This document shows, in pieces, positions 25,477 to 32,362 of a DNA stretch of 32,362 nucleotides. Within the stretch, counting starts at the first letter, position 1; every line of letters begins with the position of its first letter. The notes below the pieces were generated by a model. It searched no databases. It was not told the DNA's origin and saw only the letters and a list, made by a program, of their open reading frames with translations. Position numbers and translations under genes: made by a program. This DNA is from Chitinophagaceae bacterium (lineage in GTDB: Bacteria; Bacteroidota; Bacteroidia; Chitinophagales; Chitinophagaceae): the NCBI GenBank assembly GCA_014379345.1, contig JACMLY010000158.1:1-32362 (forward strand). Reading direction: 5' to 3'.

Positions 25477-26772
25477 ATGGGCAGTTTTAATCGTCGTAAT
25501 TTTTTAAATGCATTTGGAACCTTTTCGGCGACGGCATTATTTTCATCCATGGCCCAACCTGTATGGAGCCGAAACCTGGCAAATGCATTAGTGGCTGTGA
25601 AAGAGTGCAAACCCGAGGAGTTGGCGGGCGATGAAGATTTCTGGTATTATGTTCAGCAATCGTATACAGTTTCATCCTCTCTTATCAATTTAAATAACGG
25701 TGGGGTGGCTCCATCTCCCAGAATAGTACAGGATGCAATGAAACGCTACCACGATCTTTCAAACGAGGCCCCCAGCTATTATATGTGGCGGATCCTCGAT
25801 CAGGGACGCGAACCGCTGCGCAAAAATCTTGCAAAGCTGGCCGGCTGTTCCGAAGAGGAAATTGCGATTCAACGGAATGCATCGGAGGCATTGGAAACGG
25901 TTATTTTCGGCCTGGAGCTTAAACCAGGGGACGAAGTAGTGCTGAGCAAACAGGATTACCCGAACATGATCAACGCCTGGAAACAACGCGAATCGAGAGA
26001 CAAAATTAAACTGGTGTGGGTAAACCTTGAATTGCCCTCGGAAGACAATGCATATCTGTTGAATTCTTACACAAAATTATTTAGCCCCAAAACAAGAGTT
26101 GTTCATATTACGCACGTTATTAATTGGAACGGACAGATATTGCCGGTAAGGCAGATAGCCAACGCAGCACACGAACGAAGGATAGAGGTGGTTGTGGATG
26201 GAGCTCATTCGTTTGCCCATATGAATTTCGCTATTCCAGACCTGGGTGCAGATTATTATGGTACCAGCCTGCATAAATGGTTAAGCGCCTGTATTGGCAC
26301 AGGCATGTTGTATGTAAAAAGAGAAAAAATAGCAAAGCTGTATCCTCTTTTTGCAGCACCCGATCCCACCATTCCGGATATCCGCAAATTTGAAAATCTT
26401 GGTACAAGACCTTTCTTCATTGAGCAGGCGATTGGTAAGGCCATAGAATTTTATGATATGATCGGTTCAGAACGAAAAGAACAGCGTTTGCTATATCTCA
26501 AAAATTACTGGATGAATAAAGTAAAGGATATTCCTAAAGTGAAATTGGGAACATCAATGAAAGCGGGTTTTGGATGTGCCATTGGCCTGGTAAGTGTTGA
26601 AGGAAAAAAGCCGGCCGATCTCGACAATTATTTGTACAGTAATCATAAGGTGCATGCCGTAGGAATAGAGTGGGAAAACATAAAAGGCGTACGGATCACG
26701 CCAAACGTATACACGACTATCAAAAATCTCGATGTGCTTGCAGAAGGGATCGAAAAATTTGCGGGAAGCTGA
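25477..26772 (+). CDS. Tat-exported class V PLP-dependent enzyme
   Basis: 431 residues. The N-terminus is a twin-arginine signal (F-N-R-R-N-F-L, then a hydrophobic stretch ending near Q-P-V-W-S), which is unusual for a PLP enzyme and implies export as a folded holoenzyme. The body is a class V aminotransferase fold (isopenicillin N epimerase, cysteine desulfurase type). Lys267 in G-T-S-L-H-K-W forms the internal aldimine, and Asp241 and His244 in V-D-G-A-H-S bind PLP. The reaction cannot be read from the sequence: epimerase, desulfurase, lyase and transaminase all occur in this fold. It lies between cphA and cphB, on the same strand as cphB, so a role in handling cyanophycin-derived amino acids is possible but unproven. 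Confidence 0.85.
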   Translation: MGSFNRRNFLNAFGTFSATALFSSMAQPVWSRNLANALVAVKECKPEELAGDEDFWYYVQQSYTVSSSLINLNNGGVAPSPRIVQDAMKRYHDLSNEAPSYYMWRILDQGREPLRKNLAKLAGCSEEEIAIQRNASEALETVIFGLELKPGDEVVLSKQDYPNMINAWKQRESRDKIKLVWVNLELPSEDNAYLLNSYTKLFSPKTRVVHITHVINWNGQILPVRQIANAAHERRIEVVVDGAHSFAHMNFAIPDLGADYYGTSLHKWLSACIGTGMLYVKREKIAKLYPLFAAPDPTIPDIRKFENLGTRPFFIEQAIGKAIEFYDMIGSERKEQRLLYLKNYWMNKVKDIPKVKLGTSMKAGFGCAIGLVSVEGKKPADLDNYLYSNHKVHAVGIEWENIKGVRITPNVYTTIKNLDVLAEGIEKFAGS

Positions 26773-26773
26773 A

Positions 26774-26897
26774 GACGTCGACCGTGTACCGTCCACCGAC
26801 GACAGTAAAGCATTTACCATTAATTAATCATTCTCTATTCAGTTATCTATACGCGACTGTTTCGGTAGACGGTCGTCGGTGGACGGTCGACGTTTAA
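26774..26897. repeat. Heptamer repeat pair (ACCGTCC) in inverted arms
   Basis: The first arm at 26774-26808 reads as heptamers GACGTCG, ACCGTGT, ACCGTCC, ACCGACG, ACAGTAA. After a 54-base AT-rich centre, the second arm at 26863-26897 reads CGGTAGA, CGGTCGT, CGGTGGA, CGGTCGA, CGTTTAA. Most of the second arm is the reverse complement of the first, so a long stem can form. It begins two bases after the stop of the class V gene and precedes cphB. Confidence 0.85.
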
Positions 26898-26941
26898 ACA
26901 CAAAAAACACATCTGAAACAATTCTTTTAAGCTGTAACCGT

Positions 26942-26949
26942 TATTTTTG
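26942..26949 (+). promoter_or_regulatory. Candidate -7 element for cphB
   Basis: TATTTTTG is a full match to TAnnTTTG, 21 bases before the cphB start at 26971. I see no TTG at the right distance upstream, so only half of a promoter is convincing. Confidence 0.35.
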
Positions 26950-26970
26950 TTGAATAACCTGTTACAATTC

Positions 26971-27864
26971 ATGGTAGTACCCACAGGAAAACTAATAGCA
27001 ATCGGCGGTTCGGAAGATAAAGGCACCGATCTTGAGTCGGGCCATATCCACCGCAACAATCTAAATTTTTTTGAGCTTGCAATTCTCCGGCGAATAGTGG
27101 AAGAAGCCGGTGGCCCGTCTTCAAGAATAGAGATCATCACTACAGCCTCTACCATTCCGTTCGAGCTGGGAAACAATTACCTCGATGCTTTTGGAAAAAT
27201 AGGCTGCGTACATGTCAATACCATGCATATCCGAACCAGGCAGGATGCTTTAAATCAGGAATATCTTGAACGTGTACGGTTGTGCGACGCCATAATGTTT
27301 ACGGGAGGGAACCAATTACGCCTGAGCGCTACATTCGGCGGTACTGAGTTCCTTAAAATAATTACAGAACGCTACCGTAACGATAAATTTTTGATTGCCG
27401 GAACTTCTGCAGGGGCAATGGCCATGAGCAATACCATGATTTATGAAGGCAATTCGACAAGAGCACATTTAAAAGGAGAAGTAAAAATCACAACAGGATT
27501 AGGGTTCATAGACAGGGTTATTATCGATTCTCATTTTGAAAAAAGAGGCCGCTTTGGAAGGCTTACACAGGCAGTGGCTACAAATCCGGCATGTATTGGC
27601 ATCGGATTGGGGGAAGATACGGGCATACTCGTAACAGAAGGAAACAAATTAGAAGCAATTGGAAGCGGATTAGTAGTGATCATTGATGGACACAATATCC
27701 TGCACTCAAACATTGCTGATATCCCTGAGGGAAATCCGATCAGTATAGAAAATATTATTGCACATTTCTGCGAAAAAGGAAATGGTTATCTTATTAATGA
27801 AAGAAAATTTTTGATAGAAGCCCAGGCAGGCTCCGTAATACCCAAACAGGTACATGTTGAATAA
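26971..27864 (+). CDS. cphB: Cyanophycinase
   Basis: 297 residues, a serine peptidase of family S51. Degrades cyanophycin to beta-Asp-Arg dipeptides. The nucleophile elbow is G-T-S-A-G-A-M with Ser146, and other family blocks are present: T-G-G-N-Q-L-R, I-D-S-H-F-E-K-R-G-R-F-G-R-L, and G-I-G-L-G-E-D-T-G-I. No signal peptide, so it acts in the cytoplasm, where the granules lie. The start at 26971 is an ATG, and the TTG at 26947 overlaps the candidate -7 element and is less likely. Together with cphA it forms a full synthesis and breakdown pair. No isoaspartyl dipeptidase gene is in the window. Confidence 0.92.
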   Translation: MVVPTGKLIAIGGSEDKGTDLESGHIHRNNLNFFELAILRRIVEEAGGPSSRIEIITTASTIPFELGNNYLDAFGKIGCVHVNTMHIRTRQDALNQEYLERVRLCDAIMFTGGNQLRLSATFGGTEFLKIITERYRNDKFLIAGTSAGAMAMSNTMIYEGNSTRAHLKGEVKITTGLGFIDRVIIDSHFEKRGRFGRLTQAVATNPACIGIGLGEDTGILVTEGNKLEAIGSGLVVIIDGHNILHSNIADIPEGNPISIENIIAHFCEKGNGYLINERKFLIEAQAGSVIPKQVHVE

Positions 27865-27901
27865 GAGTTGTTGACGTGAACATTGTTTGCACATTATCTT
27901 G

Positions 27902-29179
27902 TTATCCAACTTCAATCAAATAATAATTCTTTTTTCCTTTTTGCACCAAAAAATATTTGTGATGCAATAACAACGCCTCGTTCAATTGCATTCCAATTTC
28001 ATTCACTTTGTTTCGGTTTATACTTAGGCCCCCGTTTTGAACCATCTTCCTGGCCTCACCCTTGCTTGGAAATATTCCGGTTTCCGCCAAAAAACTGACA
28101 ATATCAATTTCTTCTTTCAAACGGCTCAACGAAAAATCAACCTTTACTACTCCCTCCAAAGATTCAAGGTCTTCGATGCTCATGGATTCAACGGGGGCAG
28201 ATTGATTGGCAAATAACTTCGCGGTTGTTTCAACCGCTTTGCCGTATTCTTCTAGGCCGTGAATAAAAATGGTTACCTGCTGAGCCAGTTTTCTCTGAAG
28301 TTCGCGCGCGCCTGGATTTTCCGTATGCATATGGAGCAATTCTTCGATTTCATTTTTTGGCAAAAAAGTAAATATTTTAATCCATTTTTCGGCATCTGCA
28401 TCACTGGCGTTGAGCCAAAACTGGTAGAATTGATAGGGAGAAGTTTTTTCAGCATCGAGCCACACATTTCCCTTTTCCGTTTTTCCGAACTTACCCCCAT
28501 CGGCTTTGGTGATGAGAGGACATGTAAATGCAAAGGCTTCGCCGCCATCTTTGCGTCTTATCAATTCTGTTCCGGTAGTGATATTGCCCCATTGGTCGCT
28601 GCCGCCCATTTGCAGCTTACAGTTCTTGTTTTTGAATAACCAATAAAAATCGTATCCCTGCATTAACTGGTAAGCGAATTCCGTATAGCTTATACCGGTA
28701 TCGCCTTCAATTCTTTTTCTCACGCTGTCTTTGCTCATCATGTAATTAACCGTAATGTGTTTGCCGACATCCCTCAAAAAGTGAATAAATGATAGTTCTT
28801 TGAACCAATCGTAATTGTTTACTACTTCAGCAGCATTTTGCCTGCCTGGATCAAAATCCAGGTACCTGCTTAACTGTGTGCTTATGCCCAGGATATTCTG
28901 TTGCAGTTGATCTTCGCTCAACAGGTTTCGTTCTTCGCTTTTACCAGAAGGATCACCGACCATCCCTGTGGCGCCTCCAATCAAAGCGATCGGCCTGTGG
29001 CCGGCATTTTGGAAATGCAAAAGCAGCAGAATGGGAACAAGGCTTCCAATATGAAGAGAATCTGCTGTGGGATCAAAGCCTATATATGCCGTCGTCATCT
29101 CTTTTTGAAGTAGCTCTTCTGTACCCGGCATAATGTCCTGCAACATGCCTCTCCAGCGTAATTCTTCGATCAGATTCAT
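27902..29179 (-). CDS. tyrS: Tyrosyl-tRNA synthetase
   Basis: 425 residues, class I aminoacyl-tRNA synthetase that charges tRNA-Tyr. The HIGH-type motif is S-L-H-I-G-S-L, the KMSKS-type motif is K-F-G-K-T, and Y-I-G-F-D-P-T-A and G-G-S-D-Q-W-G-N-I are the tyrosine pocket and conserved core. The C-terminal S4-like RNA-binding domain begins near F-P-S-K-G-E-A-R-K. Length is normal for the bacterial TyrS type. It converges on cphB with 37 bases between the stops and no obvious hairpin. Confidence 0.95.
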   Translation of the reverse strand: MNLIEELRWRGMLQDIMPGTEELLQKEMTTAYIGFDPTADSLHIGSLVPILLLLHFQNAGHRPIALIGGATGMVGDPSGKSEERNLLSEDQLQQNILGISTQLSRYLDFDPGRQNAAEVVNNYDWFKELSFIHFLRDVGKHITVNYMMSKDSVRKRIEGDTGISYTEFAYQLMQGYDFYWLFKNKNCKLQMGGSDQWGNITTGTELIRRKDGGEAFAFTCPLITKADGGKFGKTEKGNVWLDAEKTSPYQFYQFWLNASDADAEKWIKIFTFLPKNEIEELLHMHTENPGARELQRKLAQQVTIFIHGLEEYGKAVETTAKLFANQSAPVESMSIEDLESLEGVVKVDFSLSRLKEEIDIVSFLAETGIFPSKGEARKMVQNGGLSINRNKVNEIGMQLNEALLLHHKYFLVQKGKKNYYLIEVG

Positions 29180-29494
29180 ATAATCATGTATGATAAATAA
29201 GGGAAACTTTTAGCCAGCAAAATCGGCACTATTTTACTTCGTTACCAACGCCTGACAATCATTTTTTTGGAGTTCATTGCGTAGTGTATCAACGATTTGT
29301 GCAAATGTAAGCAATACCATAACGGATTGGTCTTCAAATGCAATAATTTTAAGGCGATACCGTTTGTATTGAGCGCACCCTGAACCCTGGAAGTTGTTCA
29401 TTTTCAAGCTAAACTTTGAAATACTCTTCGGACTGTGTGCAGCCAATATCCAAAATAAACAGTCTAATAAAATTGCTTATCCGAAAATTGTTCA
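29180..29494. other. Gap between tyrS and the porV2-like gene
   Basis: 315 bases between two divergent genes. On the minus strand, TTGG followed 20 bases later by CGATTTTG could be a weak tyrS promoter. A short minus-strand frame (29234-29401) is the only candidate gene. I see no repeat, hairpin or RNA gene here. Confidence 0.4.
29234..29401 (-). CDS. Possible very small protein
   Basis: 55 residues if started at the internal Met at 29401. It has a plausible hydrophobic-polar pattern (L-K-I-I-A-F-E-D-Q-S-V-M-V-L-L-T-F-A-Q-I-V-D-T-L), but no recognisable family and no strong promoter. It is likely a chance frame. Confidence 0.2.
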   Translation of the reverse strand: MNNFQGSGCAQYKRYRLKIIAFEDQSVMVLLTFAQIVDTLRNELQKNDCQALVTK

Positions 29495-30604
29495 ATGAAA
29501 AAAGCCCACTTATTCCTGAGCCTGGCTGTGATACTGCTTTCGCAGCAATTCTCTCTGGCTCAATTCAGAAAATATTCCAACGAGTTTTTAAATATTGGCG
29601 CCGGTGCTCGGGGCCTTGCCATGGGCAGTGCCCAGATTGCTACAGTGAGTGATGGAACTGCCGGTTATTGGAATCCTGCAGGGCTTGTGAATGTAAAAGA
29701 TAATCCACAGGTAAACCTGATGCATGCTGAATATTTTGCGGGTATTGGCAAATATGATTTCGGAAGTTTGATACTTCCATTAAAGGATAATAAGCGTGTG
29801 CTGGGTTTAACTTTCCTAAGGTTTGCGGTAGATGATATTCCCAATACAATTTTTTTGGTAGAGCCCGATGGAACTATCAACTTTAGTAACATCCAGACTT
29901 TTTCTTCGGCAGACTATGCATTTCTGATATCTCTTGCGCAACAAATCAGTTTGAAAAAAAATAAAAAGATCAATGCAGGCCTTAATGCAAAGATCATTCA
30001 TCGCAAGGCCGGCGATTTTGCTTCCGCCTGGGGATTTGGATTCGACGCGGGGATCCAGATCGTAGACAAACGCTGGCGGATCGGTATTATGGCGAAGGAT
30101 GTTACCACTACTTTCAATGCATGGTCTTTTAATCTCAATGAAAAAATGAGAGAAGTGTTTTACGTTACACAAAATGAGATCCCCGTCAAATCAACGGAAT
30201 TAACCGCTCCGAAATTAGTTGTAGGGGGTGCCTACAGTTTTAAACTTAACAAGAATCTGAATTTATTGGCAGAAGCAAACGTTGATGTAACTTTTGATGG
30301 CCGTCGTAATACGGTCATAGCTTCTGATGTGGCAAGTGTGGATCCAAAAATGGGATTGGAGTTGAGCTGGAAGAGTGCATTTTTTATCAGGGGCGGGATC
30401 AATAATTTTCAAAAAGCCCTGGATGATAATGATTCTACCAATATGTCCAAGGTTTGGATATACCAGCCAAGTGTAGGGGCAGGTTTTAAAATTTCAAATG
30501 TGCAGATTGATTATGCTTTTACGAATCTAGCGAATCAGTCAAATCCCTTATATACCCATGTATTCTCTTTGAAAGTTGATCTCAAGAAGAAGGAAAACAA
30601 ATAA
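29495..30604 (+). CDS. porV2: PorV/PorQ family outer-membrane protein, PorV2-like
   Basis: 369 residues with a clear signal peptide (M-K-K-A-H-L-F-L-S-L-A-V-I-L-L-S, ending at L-A-Q). The mature protein begins with F-L-N-I-G-A-G-A-R-G-L-A-M-G-S-A and continues with Y-W-N-P-A-G-L, the FadL/OmpP1-like barrel start of the PorV/PorQ family. The G-A-R-G-L-A-M-G form points to the PorV2 branch rather than canonical PorV, which reads P-D-A-R. Canonical PorV carries cargo to the sortase PorU at the cell surface. Here the gene sits 34 bases upstream of a PorU-like sortase (10 from the alternative start), which fits a paired PorV2/PorU2 unit. The assignment to the second branch is from memory of the family. 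Confidence 0.8.
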   Translation: MKKAHLFLSLAVILLSQQFSLAQFRKYSNEFLNIGAGARGLAMGSAQIATVSDGTAGYWNPAGLVNVKDNPQVNLMHAEYFAGIGKYDFGSLILPLKDNKRVLGLTFLRFAVDDIPNTIFLVEPDGTINFSNIQTFSSADYAFLISLAQQISLKKNKKINAGLNAKIIHRKAGDFASAWGFGFDAGIQIVDKRWRIGIMAKDVTTTFNAWSFNLNEKMREVFYVTQNEIPVKSTELTAPKLVVGGAYSFKLNKNLNLLAEANVDVTFDGRRNTVIASDVASVDPKMGLELSWKSAFFIRGGINNFQKALDDNDSTNMSKVWIYQPSVGAGFKISNVQIDYAFTNLANQSNPLYTHVFSLKVDLKKKENK

Positions 30605-30638
30605 TTTAATCCCTATGAACCCTGAGAAGCATTTTATT

Positions 30639-32362
30639 ATGAGGAAATTTTTTACCCTTTTATTTCTGGTCGCAAGCTTCCCGTTATGGGCGCAACAATA
30701 CAACAATGAGTGGATAAAATACAACCAGACGTATTACAAATTTAACGTCGGCAGCACCGGTGTTTACAGAATATCCAAATCGGTTCTGGATAATGCCGGG
30801 ATCGGAGCAGCGGGTGTTCAATTTTTTGAACTTTGGAGAAATGGAAAACCAGTTCGGTTTTATCCATCAGTGCCTTCGGGGCCCTTACCCGCTAACGGCT
30901 ATATAGAGTTTTGGGGTGAAGCGAATGACGGAGTGGCCGACAATCCTCTTTATAGAGATTCTGTTTATCAGCACAGCAAAGCAGTTAGTTTATCAACAGA
31001 TACAGCAGCATATTTTTTAAGTGTAAACACAAGTCAGGCAGGAATTCTACATGTTGATGTGCCGAACAACGTGGCTTCGAATAGTCTTCCCATTGAGCCC
31101 TATTTCATGTATTCAGCATCTGTGAATTTCCGCAATAAGATCAATCCGGGCTTTGCTGCGGTAGTAGGTGAGTATGTATACTCTTCCGCATATGACAAAG
31201 GCGAATTCTGGTCCAGTGCGGATATCCGGCCAGGTAGTCCGCTGGTTCATAGTTTGTCGAGCTTAAACGTAAATACTTCTGTTCCCTCTTCTACCTTAAA
31301 TTTTGGAGTTGTAGGAGATGCATTAAATACCCGGAGTGTAAATGTAAATATCAATGGCACCGATCTAGGAAATATTGTGATGGACTATTTCAACGATCTG
31401 CATACGAGTATCGCTTTTCCGACCACCCTGATAAGCTCAGGAAATCTTTCTTTCCAGGTAAGTAATACTTCCCCGGTTTCAACTGACCGGATGGTTGTTT
31501 CTTATTACGAAATACAATATCCAAGACAATTCAATTTCGGGAATAATAAAAATTTTAAATTTCAATTGCCGGCAAAAGGCGCGGGATACTATCTTGAAAT
31601 TACCAATTTCAGTTATGGTGCCAGTACACCGGTTTTATATAATATAACATTGGGTCAGCGGTACGCCGGTGATATCTCTACACCAGGTACTGTTAAATTT
31701 GCTATTCCCGGATCAACATCCGATAATGAATTTGTCCTTATTAATACAGAGGCGGCTAATATCAACACCGTTACATCACTCACTTCAAGAAATTTTGTTC
31801 GGTTTAGCGATGCTGCCAATCAGGGTAGATTTCTTATCATTACGCATCCTGATTTATACACGGGCACCCATGGGAATAACCCGATACAAGACTATAAAAA
31901 TTATAGAGCTTCTGCCGCAGGAGGTGGCCATTCCGTACAGGTGATCAATATCAATGAATTGGTCGATCAGTTCGCCTTTGGCATAAAAAAGCATCCGCTA
32001 TCGATTAAGAATTTTCTTAGATATTGCCACAATATATTTGCGCAAAAGCCTGAAAATGTCCTCCTGATCGGTCACGGGATGACATATAATCAGTATCGGC
32101 TGAATGAATTCAGGCCGGATGTTGAAAAACTTAACCTTATTCCTACGTTCGGTAATCCTGCCTCGGATAATATGTTGAGCTCGAACAATGCTACGTCTCC
32201 ATCGGTAGTTACCCCCATAGGCAGGCTTTCAGTTGTCAATGCAAGGGAAATTGAAGATTATTTAGAAAAGCTCAAGGAGTACGAAAACGCACAGAAAACG
32301 TCTCCAAATACGATTGCAGGCAGAGCCTGGATGAAAAATATCGTGCATGTTACCGGTTCGAG
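30639..32362 (+). CDS. porU2: PorU2-like C25 peptidase, T9SS sortase family, partial
   Basis: 574 residues are visible and the gene runs past the right edge. The frame is open to the last base, which I checked codon by codon. The signal peptide from 30639 is clean (M-R-K-F-F-T-L-L-F-L-V-A-S, ending W-A-Q). An in-frame ATG at 30615 would add 8 residues. An N-terminal region of beta-sandwich type (with F-E-L-W-R-N-G and Y-I-E-F-W-G-E) leads into the peptidase fold: L-L-I-G-H-G, P-I-G-R-L-S-V, then Y-L-E-K-L-K-E-Y. PorU sortases remove the C-terminal sorting domain from T9SS cargo and attach the cargo to the surface. The catalytic His-Cys pair lies beyond the window, so activity cannot be judged. 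Confidence 0.8.
   Translation, partial: MRKFFTLLFLVASFPLWAQQYNNEWIKYNQTYYKFNVGSTGVYRISKSVLDNAGIGAAGVQFFELWRNGKPVRFYPSVPSGPLPANGYIEFWGEANDGVADNPLYRDSVYQHSKAVSLSTDTAAYFLSVNTSQAGILHVDVPNNVASNSLPIEPYFMYSASVNFRNKINPGFAAVVGEYVYSSAYDKGEFWSSADIRPGSPLVHSLSSLNVNTSVPSSTLNFGVVGDALNTRSVNVNINGTDLGNIVMDYFNDLHTSIAFPTTLISSGNLSFQVSNTSPVSTDRMVVSYYEIQYPRQFNFGNNKNFKFQLPAKGAGYYLEITNFSYGASTPVLYNITLGQRYAGDISTPGTVKFAIPGSTSDNEFVLINTEAANINTVTSLTSRNFVRFSDAANQGRFLIITHPDLYTGTHGNNPIQDYKNYRASAAGGGHSVQVININELVDQFAFGIKKHPLSIKNFLRYCHNIFAQKPENVLLIGHGMTYNQYRLNEFRPDVEKLNLIPTFGNPASDNMLSSNNATSPSVVTPIGRLSVVNAREIEDYLEKLKEYENAQKTSPNTIAGRAWMKNIVHVTGS

Noticed and set aside
25268..25507. Hydrophobic 79-residue frame across the cphA to PLP-gene gap
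   Set aside because: Its first part lies in cphA on the other strand and its end runs into the Tat signal of the next gene. The hydrophobic run could be a chance result of an AT-rich gap, and there is no promoter or separate start.
31669..31944. 91-residue frame inside the PorU2-like gene
   Set aside because: The long frame from 30639 to the window end is continuous and carries the family motifs, so this is a shadow.

Overview
The window looks like a chromosomal segment of a Bacteroidota bacterium, most likely of the Chitinophagaceae type. Four things point there: a type IX secretion (T9SS) C-terminal sorting domain at the left edge, a PorV2/PorU2-like pair at the right edge, promoters of the Bacteroidota form (TTG or TTTG, about 20 bases, TAnnTTTG), and start codons that mostly lack a Shine-Dalgarno sequence. 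The family-level placement is inference. I see no transposase, integrase, phage gene or CRISPR array.

Layout. 1-5105: the tail of a T9SS-exported protein, a DUF4272 protein, glutamate dehydrogenase (gdhA) with a clear terminator, cytochrome c maturation genes ccmD, ccmC and ccmB, and thymidine kinase (tdk). 5178-7123: a conserved protein of unknown function and the Kdo transferase waaA, which converge and overlap by 28 bases. 7208-13803: a promoter followed by a six-gene nucleotide-sugar operon (DegT-type aminotransferase, UDP-glucose dehydrogenase, UDP-glucuronate decarboxylase, a second nucleotide-sugar dehydrogenase, rfbB, rfbC) that makes precursors for surface polysaccharide. 13831-18296: a secreted DUF3108-like protein, the three-domain repair ligase LigD, small proteins, and a small gene broken by a one-base deletion. 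18429-20560: a zinc-type alcohol dehydrogenase and a Gfo/Idh/MocA oxidoreductase in one operon. 20543-22580: a heptamer repeat array, a response regulator, two small genes and tRNA-Gln. 22685-27864: a cyanophycin storage module, with cyanophycin synthetase diverging from a Tat-exported class V PLP enzyme and a cyanophycinase. 27902-32362: tyrosyl-tRNA synthetase, then the PorV2-like and PorU2-like genes, the last one cut by the window end.

The most unusual layer is not a gene. Three intergenic spots (about 13146, 20543 and 26774) carry short tandem units with a period of 7 (7-8 at the first), accompanied by reverse-complement copies, and each spot uses an unrelated unit (ATTTTCA, TGAACGC, ACCGTCC). 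At the second spot the array begins inside the last codons of the upstream gene and supplies its stop codon. The most interesting gene-level arrangement is the exported PLP enzyme between cyanophycin synthetase and cyanophycinase.
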